Origin: Pohlia nutans
Lineage: Eukaryota; Streptophyta; Bryopsida; Bryales; Mniaceae
Reading direction: 5' to 3'
DNA length: 64,000 nt
Assembly: GCA_022496805.1 (NCBI GenBank)
Contig: CM040106.1
Coordinates: forward strand, 8,494,001-8,558,000
In this document: positions 1 to 11,464 of the stretch, in pieces
Position numbering within the stretch: position 1 is the stretch's first letter
How the letters are laid out: the number at the start of each line of letters is the position of its first letter
Made by a program: the position numbers and the translations under genes
Notes under the pieces: generated by a model
What the model was told of the DNA's origin: nothing
Seen by the model: the letters and a program-made list of their open reading frames with translations, nothing else
Database searches by the model: none

Positions 1-234
1 ATACAAGACAACCGCTGCAACGTAGCACTTAGCTGACCACGTCGACGCCTAATTTCAAGAATGAACTTTGACATTTGACTATTTAGAGAAATCGGATTCA
101 GAACAGAAATGGATGAGAACAATTTGAAAAAAAAAACATTAGTTCTTAATCTTCCTAGTCAGCTAATCTAAAGTTTGACATAACTATGAATCATTACAAA
201 TATGAAACATCTCACGTAGAATTCATGGTCTTAC

Positions 235-642
235 CTTTCGCTTCTTTGATGTTGACCGCGTCTCGACGAATGCCTCCTCCTCTGATTGCTCGTCCTGGCT
301 GCTGTCCCCGTCACCACTCTGAAGCTCACCTTCTAGCTCCTTCTGCGTTGCTCGAGTGCACACTAAACACGCGGAGCTCACGGTGCCTACAGCATCATCA
401 GCCCCCTGCTCTTGAATTCCGCAAGGCTCTTGTGCGGGTATGCCTCGGCTGCTCTCAAAAACACCCGCAAACTCATTTGACGTCATTTCCAAAATCGGCA
501 ATGTAATTGCCGGGAAACTAGAAATCGAGCGAAATACTTCGACTTGCATATCATTTGGCATGTTGGCAACTACTTTTAACACATTCCCTACTTCTTTATC
601 CATATCCTGACAGTGGGAGTCACAGTACAGAAGTCCCGTCAT
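235..642 (-). CDS. Exon of unknown acidic, nuclear-type protein
   Basis: Open reading frame on the minus strand of about 136 codons. The C-terminal half is Glu/Asp/Ser/Gln-rich and ends in a basic stretch (TSKKRK) that resembles a nuclear localisation signal. A good splice donor (GTAAGACC) lies directly after the AAG codon, so the exon should end near 235. A possible acceptor, CTGTCAG, lies at 607-613, so the exon may begin at 606 rather than at the ATG at 642. It sits directly beside an array of TGACTC/GAGTCA dyads (640-832). Together with the minus-strand exon at 3578-3699 it could form one gene reading towards the left edge, perhaps the DNA-binding accessory gene of a CACTA element. I do not recognise a domain, and the function is unknown. 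Confidence 0.35.
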
Positions 643-832
643 TACGACTAGAAGGAGTCACACTAACTTCAAAATGTGACTCAATGGCGTCACAATATCC
701 TGAGAGTATGACTCAAGGGAGTCACACTGTCCCAAGAGTATGACTTAAGCGAGTCACAGTGTCAAGAGAGTATGACTCAAGCGAGTCACACTGTCCGGTG
801 AGTATGACTTGCGGGAGTCACTTTGTCTTCGA
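640..832. repeat. Array of TGACTC/GAGTCA dyads
   Basis: Five imperfect units of about 36 bp, each holding the dyad TGACTC-n4-GAGTCA followed by CACTGTC or a variant. Similar dyads and half-sites (TATGACT, AGTCATA) recur at 4190-4245, 5280-5440, 6470-6620, 9480-9680 and 11465-11730. Such clustered subterminal motifs are the usual binding sites of the CACTA accessory protein. The assignment to that role is inference. Confidence 0.6.
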
Positions 833-842
833 AGGGTGTGGG

Positions 843-2880
843 ACTCCACTACGGGTAGAACCCGTGGGACTCATCAATATGCGAAAACACATCTACAGAC
901 CTCTACAATCATTTTGACACTCACAAAGAAGTCGACCAGCATGACCTCATCGATATTGGGGTATCTTCCTAATTTCATGCAATTGTTATGGAGCCACTAT
1001 TAACGCATTGGACATGCGCACCATCACCAACACCTGCACTCTCCAATTAGGGTTTAGTACTTGCATTTAATTCGCCGTCTAGACCGAGACTATGATCTAA
1101 CTCTAGCTTAATTTGCCGTCTAGATACTGACTTTATGCCCTGTGATGGTAAGGGCCTACTATCTAGAGGATTTCGACTTTCTGTAATGATAATGAAGTTG
1201 CAGTAAGTTGAGTGGGAGAACACATAAATTTGAAACCATGACGGCATTTTCAAAAATAGAAGTGAAGAGGTTTAGTAATGACCTATGTCAACACCTCTCC
1301 ATTGCAATCTTTCATGTCAAGAACTGACTCACATATAATTATTGTGAATTTTACAAGCGATAGTGACTTATCCATGTACGGTTTAGGACAACAATTATAC
1401 GTTAAAATATGAAAGGAGTTTGTACATTGATCAAGATCGGAGTAGATACACTAATGGAAGATGAACAAGAGAACACAATCCAAAAAAAAATTCAAGATAA
1501 CAAACTTCCAAACAGAAGAAATACCGCATAGTACATATGCCATATTCATAAGTATTTACTATATTTTCAAGTATTTGCAGTATTTTCATGTTTTGTTCAT
1601 ACGTATTTTGATAGATGCACAGCTCCAAATTGAAATTTATTTTTCCCAGAAGATGACATTAAGAATTGTGCAACTCTGAACCTCAGAGTATTAAACTTAA
1701 ATCTTTACGGATTTTCCGGAATTCCCTTTTCCGATGACCGAGTGACCACATTATGGTCTCCTGGGCACTAAAGGGTTAAGCACCTGTTCTAGCTAGCTCC
1801 CACTCATGTTAACGTCACAGATTATACTCACAGATTGTTTCATATGTACAACATTTAACTTAAGGTTCTTCACTTTATTTCATTATCAGATTCATGTAAT
1901 GATTATATATATCTAACCGAGCTTCGTCATCTACTTTGTCAATTTGGTCACCTGGAAACAATCTTCTTGCAGTTTGTGATACTGACTCTATTTCTACCTA
2001 ATATCACGAGCAGATGATATTAACTCAAATTCTACCTAATATCACGAGTAGGGAAATTAGCTGTCTTGATATAGCTCCCTGTTTACTGGATTGACTGAAC
2101 GATACTAGGGCCGTTTACACGAGGGGAAGCATAAGATGAAGCAGGGCAATTTCTTTCTATTACGAGTCTCACCGGGAACCCAGTCTGCAGGAGAGCACAC
2201 AAAGGCCATGATCGATAGAGCCCACCCACACAAATACCTTCCGACCAGTATATCATGGTTGACTAAGTATCCCAGTTGTGATTGTGAAGAATTGAAAAAG
2301 ATAACAACACATTCATTTGGGATTTTCTTTGCAGCTCGTATCAAAATTAATCGTACTAGTGACTGCAGGATTGTTTAAATCCAAATTTAAAGAGTAAAGA
2401 CAACAGCTCAAATTTGATTAAAAATTTGTATACAGGGATGATGTGATAAAGATCAACAAGTTTCAGTTTTTATATTATGATTAATATGAGTCGATCGATA
2501 CTAGCTGATACATGTGTATACCAATTAAGGAATGTCTCCGAATGATTGCAGTATACATGTCTAAAGTCTAAATCTCAGCTGCATTTCATGAATTATACTG
2601 TCCACCTCATACGTGGTCCAGTTCGCTTGAAATTAATTAGATTGCAAGGTATACACATTAATATTTCTGCCGACCTACTCACCTTGATGATCACCAATTG
2701 AAGCTGTGTAGTTGAGAAAAGTTAGTTACTACTTACTACTCCACAAGAAGATTCATTTGCCAGATTGTGCTTACGGTACGTCATATATGAACATCCGTAA
2801 ATTCTAACAAGAATGTAAGAATTCAGTTAACAGAATGTTCAACAGATTCTCCGACATAAACAGATTCTCAAATCCGGGAC
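843..2880. other. Non-coding, AT-rich; no gene seen
   Basis: No ORF here has convincing protein character and no splice-framed exon stands out. The only local structure is a direct repeat of about 17 bp (CTACCTAATATCACGAG) at about 1996 and 2034. The small ORFs at 1431-1679 and 2105-2378 overlap on both strands and have AT-driven composition, so I do not call them. Confidence 0.5.
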
Positions 2881-3490
2881 GAGGCTCTAAGCAGATTGAC
2901 GAGGCTCTAAGCAGATTGACGAGGCTTTCAAATTCTCCACAGCATTCACATGAGCTCAAGCTTCATTGACACTTCAGATGATCAATTCGCAGCTGATGAG
3001 GCTTCAGATGATCAATTCGCAACTGCCACCACTGTTGCATAACTAAGCTCGGAGATGATTGCTCAGAGATGATCAATTACTGAATAATCATATCGCTCTA
3101 ACTTCTTCAACTTCAATACTCTGTTGCATAATTCTAGGTGAAGCTTACAGTATACTAGGTGAAGCCGAATGCAGTGAAACCGAATCAAGGAAAAGCTTGA
3201 CTGCGAGCTTAGTTATGCAACAGTGTTGAATGCAGTGAAACCGAATGCAGTGAAACCGAATGCAGTCCACAGTATTGAATGCAGTGAAACCGAATGCAGT
3301 GATCAAGAATCAGTCCACGGAAACAGATCAAGGAAAAGCTTGACTGCGGAAACCCTAACCCTAACTGCTGGCGCCTTTATTTGCATTACATGTTCGCAGC
3401 GACACCCTAAAACCCACGCTCCTCAATTGGCGCCTTCATCTCGTGGAGCGTTGGCAGCGACACCCTAAAACCCACGCTCCTCAACGACTT
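2881..3490. repeat. Cluster of short tandem duplications
   Basis: Several independent short duplications are packed together. AAGCAGATTGACGAGGCT is doubled near 2890. TCAGATGATCAATTCGCA is doubled near 2975 and 3005. GAATGCAGTGAAACC is repeated about five times between 3166 and 3300. A block containing GACACCCTAAAACCCACGCT is doubled 57 bp apart (3401 and 3459). A two-unit telomere-like stretch (CCCTAACCCTAA) lies near 3353. No coding potential is evident. Confidence 0.6.
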
Positions 3491-3577
3491 GTATGTGCAG
3501 GAACAATGGAGGATCTTTGACAACAGCAAATGTGAGGATCAAATTCGCAAGAAAAAACAAGAAGGTATGTAACTCAC

Positions 3578-3699
3578 CCAGGTTTCTTGGCTTTCGTGCT
3601 TGTCGCAAGCGGTGGCAGACCGAGCTCCTTCAAGACCTCCTCATTCTCCCGAATTCTCCTCAACCGCTCCTTCTCGTACACTGAACCACGGGGCGCCAT
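3578..3699 (-). CDS. First exon of unknown charged protein
   Basis: A minus-strand ATG at 3699 opens 40 codons beginning MAPRGSVYEKERLRRIREN and continuing with a helical, charged stretch (NEEVLKELGLPPL) and a Lys-rich end. It is followed by a consensus donor, GTGAGT, at 3577. The ERLRRIRENEEVLKELG pattern resembles the N-terminal helix seen in several plant transposon-associated proteins; this is a resemblance only. The exon ends in phase 2. The next exons are not obvious, but the minus-strand exon at 235-642 could belong to the same gene. Immediately upstream, 3730-3850 is also open and holds a CxxC (CAKC) motif in another frame. Confidence is limited by the short length. Confidence 0.4.
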
Positions 3700-3952
3700 G
3701 TTTCGTCTCTGTAGGGCCAGTGAATCTCACTTCTGAATCAGATCTTGGGACCGCTGCCATGCGCTTGATACATGTGTAACCCTGTCCCTGCCACGGTGGC
3801 TGGGCCCATTCCCTTTGCAAGCAGTGCTCTCTGAACCACTTTATGACATTTAGCACAGGCTATCTCCCACATAAATGGTAGATACATTTACTACCTTGTG
3901 AATGTATTACTCACGATACCTCTATAATATTCGGCAATACCCTTGATATATT

Positions 3953-4030
3953 AAGGTGATACCACGGTGATACCTTGGTGATACCATGGTGATACCTTGG
4001 TGAGACCATGGTGAAACCATGGTGATACCC
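3953..4030 (+). repeat. 12-bp tandem repeat, GGTGATACC core
   Basis: About seven units of GGTGATACC followed by ATG, TTG or ACG follow each other with a 12-bp period. Some copies carry GAGACC or GAAACC variants. No ORF makes use of it. Confidence 0.75.
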
Positions 4031-5553
4031 TTGCTATAGATTTATAACATGATGAGCATTCTCGCTACATTTCAAATTTTTTTTCATTTTCTTTCTTGGT
4101 ATGCTTAGCAGCCTCATTTTTTTGGTAGAAATCCAGCTAATATTAGCCAGTTTTGAGATCATTGTTTGCAACGTGTCAAACGCCGCCCCTCCCACAATAC
4201 ATGTGACTTGGATCAGTCACATGGGCAATGACTTGGATCAGTCACAAAATGACAGTGTTTTCAGGCATTTGAAGCATTAGATTCGTCGTCTCATGTATCA
4301 CTATCCGCGTTGCTTTGGCACTCGTAACATAGATTTCTTAATTCTTTGCCTTTTGTAATGTAACTTAGTTGTACACCTTTCTGCTGTGGTTGGACTCTAA
4401 AAGATATTCTGGTTATTGTGATACTTTATTTGTCTATAGCAGCCATCCTTGTTACCAGATCTAGCTGGTCCATACTTGGACACTGAGTAAGATAGATTAT
4501 GGGTCTACCAACCTCATAATGCAGAAATGCTCTGATGTTTGGACATATCGCCCGTTTCATTTTTTCTAGACTTGTTGTGAAGACTTGTTCTTGTCAAGGA
4601 TTCTTTATGACTAAAGTAGACGACCTGTTTTTTTTTTTTTTTTTTTTCTTTGGTGCAGTTTTGAGTAGGTCCCATGTGGACTTCTTTTTGTTCAATTGTT
4701 TAAATTTTTTGACCAACGCATGCAATGTTCCCTACTGATCTGGTGATATAAAATTCGGTCCCATTTGAATTATAGGTTTCACACAATAATTGATTGAATT
4801 TGTAATTTTATAACAATGAATGTTTGGTCCTTCAAGGGTTAAGGAAATAGAACTTTGTTTAGAGACAACTCACAATGGAACTTAGTGATGCACGTTGCAT
4901 TTTTAGAATCTGGAATTTCTTTCTTATGAAGACATATTTCGATTGAAGTGTGTGTTTAAGAGAATGATAGAGCTTGTAGAATGCAAATTAAGTTCACTTG
5001 GACGATGTCAACACTTCCTACTCATAACCATCCCCTGCTTTTGAAGGGTTGAAATTAGGTCACAAGGTTTGGTTGTTTAGTGACTACAGTAGTGATGTTA
5101 CAATGACTGGAGATTCTCTTGACATAATCTCTCCATTTAATGATGTTACAATGACTGTACTCTCTTGACACAGTTGTCTTCTTTAATCAGTTTAATTGTG
5201 TCATGAGCAGTTGTGGCTTGAATACTTTCATGTATGTGTACACTGGAAATGCTCTCAACAGAATCCAAGTTGAATAGTCACAAAATGACAGTTTTTTAGA
5301 GAGACGTTCCTTTGTGGAACCCATATCGTGCCATTGTCCACATGTATGACTTGATTGAGTCACATAACTCTGTCAAGTCATATATATATGACTACCTGGC
5401 CTCATATCACTATGTGGAGTCACATGTGTGGCTCCTTTGAGTGTTTTACACCGTAGTCTTTGTTGCCGCAACTATATCATCAATACCTGATTCTAAGCAG
5501 AGTAGTGGCTCTATGCTTTTGCACTAACTCCGTGATACAGTTCAACCCTCAAG
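4031..5553. other. Left non-coding region of CACTA element
   Basis: Contains two copies of TGACTTGGATCAGTCA at 4199-4245, further dyads at 5340-5440 (TGACTTGATTGAGTCA, TGTGGAGTCACATG), a run of about 21 T at 4629-4649, and otherwise AT-rich sequence. No protein-coding exon is supported. The dyads match those at the right end (11465-11757), which suggests this is the subterminal and 5' untranslated part of the transposon. I could not find a left CACTA terminus. Confidence 0.45.
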
Positions 5554-6459
5554 ATGGAAGAAGCAGAGCTCAGCAACCTAAAGCATCTACAACTATGGCA
5601 AGAAGAAGAAATTCAAGCAGACGCCCTGCGATTATCGAAGTATCCATGTCCATGCGTGGAATGTGCGGGAGGGAAAGTCCTCGATCGAGCCACAATTCGA
5701 AGACATCTTCACAGTCGGAAAAGGGACCCGGTTTTCACGGCCTCTATTTTGGTAAGTGAGTCCAATCAACTACCCCTTAATGAGCTCACCCGGAGTGGTC
5801 CGTAAGAGGCCGACTTTAGAACTTTATGTGCACAAATTGTGTAGGCCCGGAGGAGACCCATTGTAAAAGCTGCTTGTTTGACATCACTGACATCCTTTCT
5901 ACGCGGAAAACGTTCTTCGACAAACGCCATCCCGACAGCGACGTCCGTAAGAGTTCAGGCCTTGCAGAAATGGCGGTTAAACGTGTATGATGGATAGTGG
6001 TGTGATGGACCTATTCCTAAGTTGACACGGTTTTCCTTTTGGAAAAGAGATTGGGAAGTGAAGGTATCTGGATTCCCCTTTATGGGCTGGGGTCTTTTTG
6101 CAATGCAGACCGCCAAAGAGGGTGATGAATTGCTCCGTTTTGTAGGCCCACAGTATACCTCCACGGAGTACAGGCTCTTGAGCAAAGCACACCCTCGGAT
6201 CAAGTCGTATGTGATGCAAGCGGAGTCGGACTTGTACATCGACGGGGACGTAGTAAAAGGAAATGTCGCAGGGTTCATTAATAGTTCCATCGGAAGAACT
6301 CAGATAGGGAATGTTGTGTGGGAGTTTCGTATGTTGCCTAAACCTTGGAACACCAAGGAATGGGGTTATGTCATTACCATAGCTTCCAGGGACATCAAGG
6401 CCGGAGAGGAACTCTTTGCACACTACTCTCTAAATACGTGCAGTGTATTAGATATGTAA
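5554..6459 (+). CDS. Cys-motif plus SET-domain protein of CACTA element
   Basis: Exon 1 (5554-5751) starts at an ATG and encodes a segment with YPCPCVECAGGKVL and RRTIRQHL-like residues (ATIRRHLHSRKRDP). This is the usual look of the transposase-associated zinc domain at the start of CACTA proteins. A GTAAGT donor and an acceptor at 5818-5819 (68-bp intron) join it in phase 0 to a Cys exon with CTNC and CKSC pairs. The SET part follows, probably after a very short GT-AG gap (5985-6021). Motifs seen: GWGLFAM, DLYIDGDVVKGNVAGFIN and DIKAGEELFAHYS, matching the SET pattern GxG, YIDA-GNxxRFINHSC and GEELxxDY. The canonical NHSC is NSSI here, so methyltransferase activity is uncertain. The ORF ends with TAA at 6457. 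Histone methylation by a transposon protein is inference. Confidence 0.65.
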
Positions 6460-6728
6460 AGGATCACAGCAGCGACAGGATAACTGTACGCAATCATGTT
6501 TTTTGTAATGTGACTAGTCTCAGTCAAGTTTTCCAGAAAAGACTACAAAGAGTCATATTTTGTCCTTTAATTAGTTTGATATAAGTTCAGTTGGTTATAT
6601 CTTTCGCAACATGACTACGTTGAGTAATTTTCTGTGTGGACGGAGGTAAAAAATATCTTCACCCGTGTTGCCAAGGTGGATGCAGTATTATTGAAAAACT
6701 TGTGTTGGAAACCCTTACTTCTGCACAG

Positions 6729-9368
6729 AACTGAAAGTGAAATGTGACATCCAAAGTGCATGTCCTTGGAAAGTGCAAGATGAGTACAGCCCGTTAAACT
6801 TGCTCCCCCAAGCAGGAAGCAGTGGTGAAGGTAGCCAGCCTCAGTCTAATACCTCTGTGGACGATGGAGAAACTGAGGAAGTACGTGTATTCCAAATGCT
6901 GGCAGAGTGCTTCAACAAGTATGACAATGTGAACTTGGGGGGAGGCGAAAACAATCATAGTATTCACGATGGAATAGATGAAGAATTTGTAGAAGCGCCG
7001 GTCGAGGACGACGATTTTCAGAGGAATGACCCCGAAGGCAGTGATGACGCGCGGGATGGCATTAACGACCCAATGGAAGCAAAGGGCACCTCGTGTACCA
7101 TCGACGACCCAAGTGGAATAGCGTTGGATACCCTCCTACGCGAAGCTAGGACTCCACTCTATGCAGGGAGCTCCTCCAACCGTCTCACCTCCATACTCCT
7201 TATACTTGTTTGTTGTACCACTTTTGGAGTACCGAACGTCTTTGTGGACGAGCTACTGAAGTTACTGCACGAGACGATTCTGCCCAAGGACAACATGCTT
7301 CCGAAAACATTTTACGAGGCCAAATGTTTGTTGATGAAATTGGGGTTGTCCTACAACTCCATACATGCGTGTAGGGATGGATGTTGTTTGTTTCAGAAAG
7401 AATTGGAGGACGCGACAGAATGTCCAAAATGCCACAAATTCCGATACGTGGACAACTCCAAGACAATACCAGTGAAAGTATTGAGACACTTTCCACTGAT
7501 CCCTCGTCTGCAAAGAATGTACAGTTGTACACGGCTGGCAGAGTTGATGAAGTGGCACGTAGGCGGAAAAAGCAAAGACAATGTGATGAGATCTGTGGTA
7601 GACTCCAAGGCTTGGAATCACGTAAATAACAGGTGGCCAGAGTTTGCAAGAGAGGAACGTAATGTGAGGCTGGGCTTGGCACTCGATGGTGTGAACCCGT
7701 TTCGAAACCAAAGCCTTAGCCACTCCACTTGGCCAGTAGTCATGCTCAACTACAATCTTCCTCCCTGGTTAGTCACCAAAAACTTCTTCATGATGCTCAC
7801 TCTACTAATACCTGGGAAAGAAAGTGGGACAGAGAAGAACGTGGATGTATACCTGGCACCATTGATGGAGGAGCTACAACAGCTATGGGAAGGAACTGAT
7901 TGCGTGGATGCATCGCAAAAAAACTCTGACCAAAATACCTTCAAGCTCCGAGGTATGTTATTGTGGACAGTGAATGATTTTCCGGCGTACGCATTAATCT
8001 CCGGCCAGGTTACAAAAGGACATAAGGCATGTCCCGTATGTGGCCCTAACGTAGTCACTCGGCGCTCCAAAGCACTTAAGAAGAATGTTTACCTTGGGCA
8101 TAGACGGAATTTGCCAATGGAACACCAATGGAGGCGTCAAAGGTCCAATTTTGATGGGCAAACTGACATGAGACCTCCACCACGAAGGATGAGCGGCAGA
8201 GAGCACCTCCGATATGCGAATGAGCGAGAAAAGTGGACAAGAGCGGACCGCACAAATGAAGGAGGGCAGACACCGGACCCTGTACACGAACACGGAGTAA
8301 AGAGAAGATCGTGTCTCTTTGACCTTCCCTACTGGAAAGTAAGTGTATCCTACTATGATGTATCCCACGACTGTATGCAGTGATGTTTTGATGTGTGAAA
8401 CATAATTCGTGACGGAGTGCAGTGATGTGACATGTGACATGTGACATGAATATAATTTGTGACTGGTCGATGTCACTCTGCAGGATCTTCTAATTCGACA
8501 TACATTGGATGTGATGCACTGTGAGAAAAACATTGCCGAGAACATTATGAAAACTATTTTCGGAGAGAAAGACAGCCTGGGTGCCCGTCTGGACATGAAG
8601 GAGGCCGGTATACGCAAACATCTATGGCCCGTACGAGGAGTGAAACCTGGCAGCGTCATATTACGTCGGTCATCGTACGTGTTAACGAAAGAGGAGCGGC
8701 AAGTGTTTGTAGACCAAGTGCATTCCTTGCGGACACCCTCCCAATACGTGGGGCAGCTCAGGAAGCATGTAAACATGGATGGGCAAATAAAAGGCCCAAA
8801 ATCACACGACTACGATGTCCTCCTACAACAAGTGTTGCCCCTATGTGTGCGCACCACAATGGCAAAGGAAGTTCGGACAGCAATAATAATGTTGAGCCGG
8901 GTATTTCGGAGGATATGTGCTAAGTCTATTGACCCCAAGGCCGTAGAAGAGATGAGGTGCGAAGCAGCCATTGCTTTATGCATGTTGGAGAAGGAGTTTC
9001 CACCGTCCTTCTTTGACATCATGACCCACTTGGTTATGCACCTTGTGGAGGAAGTGGAAATATGTGGACCCGTGCATACACGATGGATGTATCCCGTAGA
9101 AAGGTACTTGAAGACCCTCAAAGGGTATATTCGAAATCGTGTTCGACCGGAAGGTTGCATGGCTGAAGGCTATGCTATTGTCGAGGCATTAGGATTCTAC
9201 ACCGAGTACATGCAAGAGTATACGACTACTACGCGAAGGGTGTGGGATGATAAAGAAGACCCTTCAATGTACGATGAGATCCTCGAAGGCAACGGACGTG
9301 CACGCCGACTGTCTTCGGACCTCCAAGGATGGATTCACGAGTTTGTGCTGAACAATGCGGCACCATAG
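6729..9368 (+). CDS. tnp2: Tnp2 transposase with DUF4218 domain
   Basis: DDE-type transposase of CACTA elements, which cuts at the terminal repeats in the nucleus. Exon A (from about 6729, acceptor CTGCACAG; no ATG until 6896, so a 5' exon is expected) runs to 8338. A 145-bp intron (GTAAGT...CTGCAG) leads in phase 0 to exon B, 8484-9368. Signature motifs: CPKCHKFRY, LALDGVNPF, WTVNDFPAYA, KACPVC, the junction LPYWK/DLLIRH, then LDVMHCEKN. DUF4218 follows with FPPSFFDIMTHLVMHLV, CGPVHTRWMYPVERY and RPEGCMAEGY. Total is about 830 residues, the normal size. The reading frame stops at TAG 9366, but a good donor (GAG/GTGAGT at 9381) lies just after it, so the stop may be recent or the transcript may continue. 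No other lesion is seen. Confidence 0.88.
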
Positions 9369-9381
9369 AGGATTGGAGGAG

Positions 9382-9843
9382 GTGAGTTCACATTAGTAGG
9401 TCGGTACGCATTGTGGTCATGACTCTATCTATTGGGGTCTCCCTTCACAAACAACAATACTGTACGTTACAACTTAAAAAATGCTTGCAAAATGACTACC
9501 AGCAAATGAAATATGACTGCTGCTAGTCATATTCCGACATTATCACTACAAGCATACACAACGTGACTGTCAGAAGTGATGTCCATATATTATGAATACC
9601 ATTTCATGCAATGATTATGACTACCCCTAGTGATGTTCATACAATACGAGTAAAAGTGTATGCAAAATGACACCTGACGTGGATTGTTCCAAGGTTCACG
9701 TTTACAGTTTTAATTGGAGAGAATCCAAAACACGTGCAGAATCTAGTGCTTGCTACTAAGAATCAAATCTGCCTATATAGGTCGCCTTCATAACCTTATT
9801 GTTGTGTGAACATGTACTGAATCTTAACTGGGCTATCTTGCAG
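9382..9843 (+). other. Intron-like spacer with TATGACT half-sites
   Basis: Bounded by a consensus donor (GGTGAGTT at 9381) and acceptor (TATCTTGCAG, ending 9843). It contains many TATGACT and AGTCATA half-sites between 9480 and 9670, the same motif as at the element's ends, and a CACTACAA octamer at 9545 that matches the terminal sequence of the element. No exon is apparent. Confidence 0.5.
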
Positions 9844-9859
9844 GAGACACGAGGATGAC

Positions 9860-10720
9860 ATGGCACGTCGCGAAGGGGAGCGCCACGAGTACAGGCGTAA
9901 GAAGCGGAAGGCTCGGGTAGCGTACCCTCCAGAGATGTCTGACGAAGATTTCCACGTTTGGTTTTCAAAAGCGGTGATACGAGCCATAGAAGACGGAGAC
10001 GAGGAGGTGCCTCCAGATGTGAAAGCCTTGATGTTACCTCCGTCAGACATAGCGAAGTCATATCGATCCATGTATGCATTTGGAAACCACATTCGTGTCC
10101 GGAGTGCAGAGTCACAATTGACAACCGCAGACTCGGGAGTAGCCGCAACCTTTCGACAACTATGTCGCGCGGGTATGAAGGATACAAATCTTCGTGCCGC
10201 AGAGCTGGAATACGTGGGATGGGTGGAAGGAATCCTGGCCATGGACTATGGACACTTTGAGGTGGTTGTCCTCTTTTGCAACTGGGTGGTAGCAAACATG
10301 AGAGGAGATGGCGCCACCATGAAGCGTGATGACTACGGATTCTCTACCGTGAACTTCGGAAGATTGATCCCATACTCTGCACAGTCATTTGCCTTCCCCC
10401 TCCACATTGAACAAGTTTTCTTCGCTCCGGATGTGGCCAAACGTGGATGGGAAGTTGTGATGCGCAGAGAACCGAGAGGCGTTCGGTCATTCTCCAAACA
10501 TCAGCTAACAGAGGAAGTTCAATGCATATCCTTGGGCAGAACATGTGATTTTCCAGGACTTGAAGCCACAGGCCTACACGAGGATAACATCCCGAAAACA
10601 CCTATCATGGGTGGCGCAGTGGAAGTAGCACCGGAGGTGGTTGCTAAAGCACTAGAACGCCTTAGACATGACGATACAGTAGTGGATGATTTAGAGTACT
10701 CTGACTCAGAGCAGGATTGA
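9860..10720 (+). CDS. DUF4216-domain protein of CACTA element
   Basis: A 286-codon ORF from ATG 9860 to TGA, starting 16 bp after a splice acceptor at 9843, so it may be the last exon of the Tnp2 transcript. The order of motifs matches the DUF4216 region found downstream of Tnp2 in plant CACTA elements: an N-terminal Arg/Lys-rich stretch (HEYRRKKRKARV), EDFHVWFSKAV, a DSGV motif, YGHFEVVVLFCNWV, DDYGFSTVNFGRL and EQVFFAPD...GWEVV. The C-terminus is acidic (DDLEYSDSEQD). The family's biochemical role is unknown. No internal stop or frameshift is seen, so the copy looks young. Confidence 0.82.
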   Translation: MARREGERHEYRRKKRKARVAYPPEMSDEDFHVWFSKAVIRAIEDGDEEVPPDVKALMLPPSDIAKSYRSMYAFGNHIRVRSAESQLTTADSGVAATFRQLCRAGMKDTNLRAAELEYVGWVEGILAMDYGHFEVVVLFCNWVVANMRGDGATMKRDDYGFSTVNFGRLIPYSAQSFAFPLHIEQVFFAPDVAKRGWEVVMRREPRGVRSFSKHQLTEEVQCISLGRTCDFPGLEATGLHEDNIPKTPIMGGAVEVAPEVVAKALERLRHDDTVVDDLEYSDSEQD

Positions 10721-11194
10721 GTCCTCAACCATGACCCACATTTGTATGCAGACCATTGTTGTGGTATATCCATATATGCATATATGCCTTCACACGTACA
10801 TTTGTAAATAGCATCCTTTTTTCTTGATCACCCTAAACACATGCATTTCATCATTCTAGCGTATCAGCACTATTCACACGCCATTTTTTTACTTCTCTTA
10901 TATGCACATACAGAATAAATAAATCCGGGAATAAGTACTTGACATTTGAAGGAAGAACCCCCCCCCCTCCCCACCCCCACCCCTCAAACTCTAAACCATC
11001 GACCTTTAAATAAATAAAATTGGAATTTAATTTTAAATTTAAAAAATGAGAAAAAAAAATAACAAAAAAAAAATGAAAAAGAAAAATTGAAGATTGAAAA
11101 AAAAATTAAAATTAAAATTAAAATTAAACTTTGAATAAATGAAAAAAAGAAAGAAATAATGCGAGACAAAAAAGAAAATAAAGGAAAATAAAAT

Positions 11195-11249
<55 letters not shown>

Positions 11250-11464
11250 ACTCATCACATACTAGAATAATATCAAAGTGCAATTCCCAGTTACCCTAGT
11301 CCAAATGGAAAACCACTCAAATTTGAATGCATATTTTCATAATTAAGTGATTTTGAACTAAACCTTAATACTACACAGTGATTGCCCAAGGCTAAATACA
11401 CGGAAGCTTGCTTGGGCAGTGTACATATTCTTGGGCTGCCCCCCCTCAAAAAAAAAAAAAAAAA
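10721..11464. other. AT-rich 3' region with microsatellite
   Basis: No coding sequence. 10900-11200 is A-rich with runs of AAATTAAAATT type, a C-run at 10959-10972, and a (TA)n then (TG)n microsatellite at about 11198-11249. The 99-codon minus ORF across it is low complexity and not called. Confidence 0.7.

Noticed and set aside
847..855. CACTACGGG as left terminus of the CACTA element
   Set aside because: Only the first six bases match the right terminus (CACTACAACAG), and the preceding triplet (CTC; CC at best) does not match the AGG after 11757.
3345..3370. Telomere-like CCCTAACCCTAA stretch
   Set aside because: Only two units, inside other short duplications; too short to mark a chromosome end or fusion.
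7200..9160. Long minus-strand ORFs opposite Tnp2 (for example 7994-8776)
   Set aside because: They are shadows of the strongly supported plus-strand Tnp2 exons and span the intron.
10984..11283. 99-codon minus ORF rich in Phe, Ile and Tyr
   Set aside because: Low-complexity A/T runs and a TA/TG microsatellite generate it.
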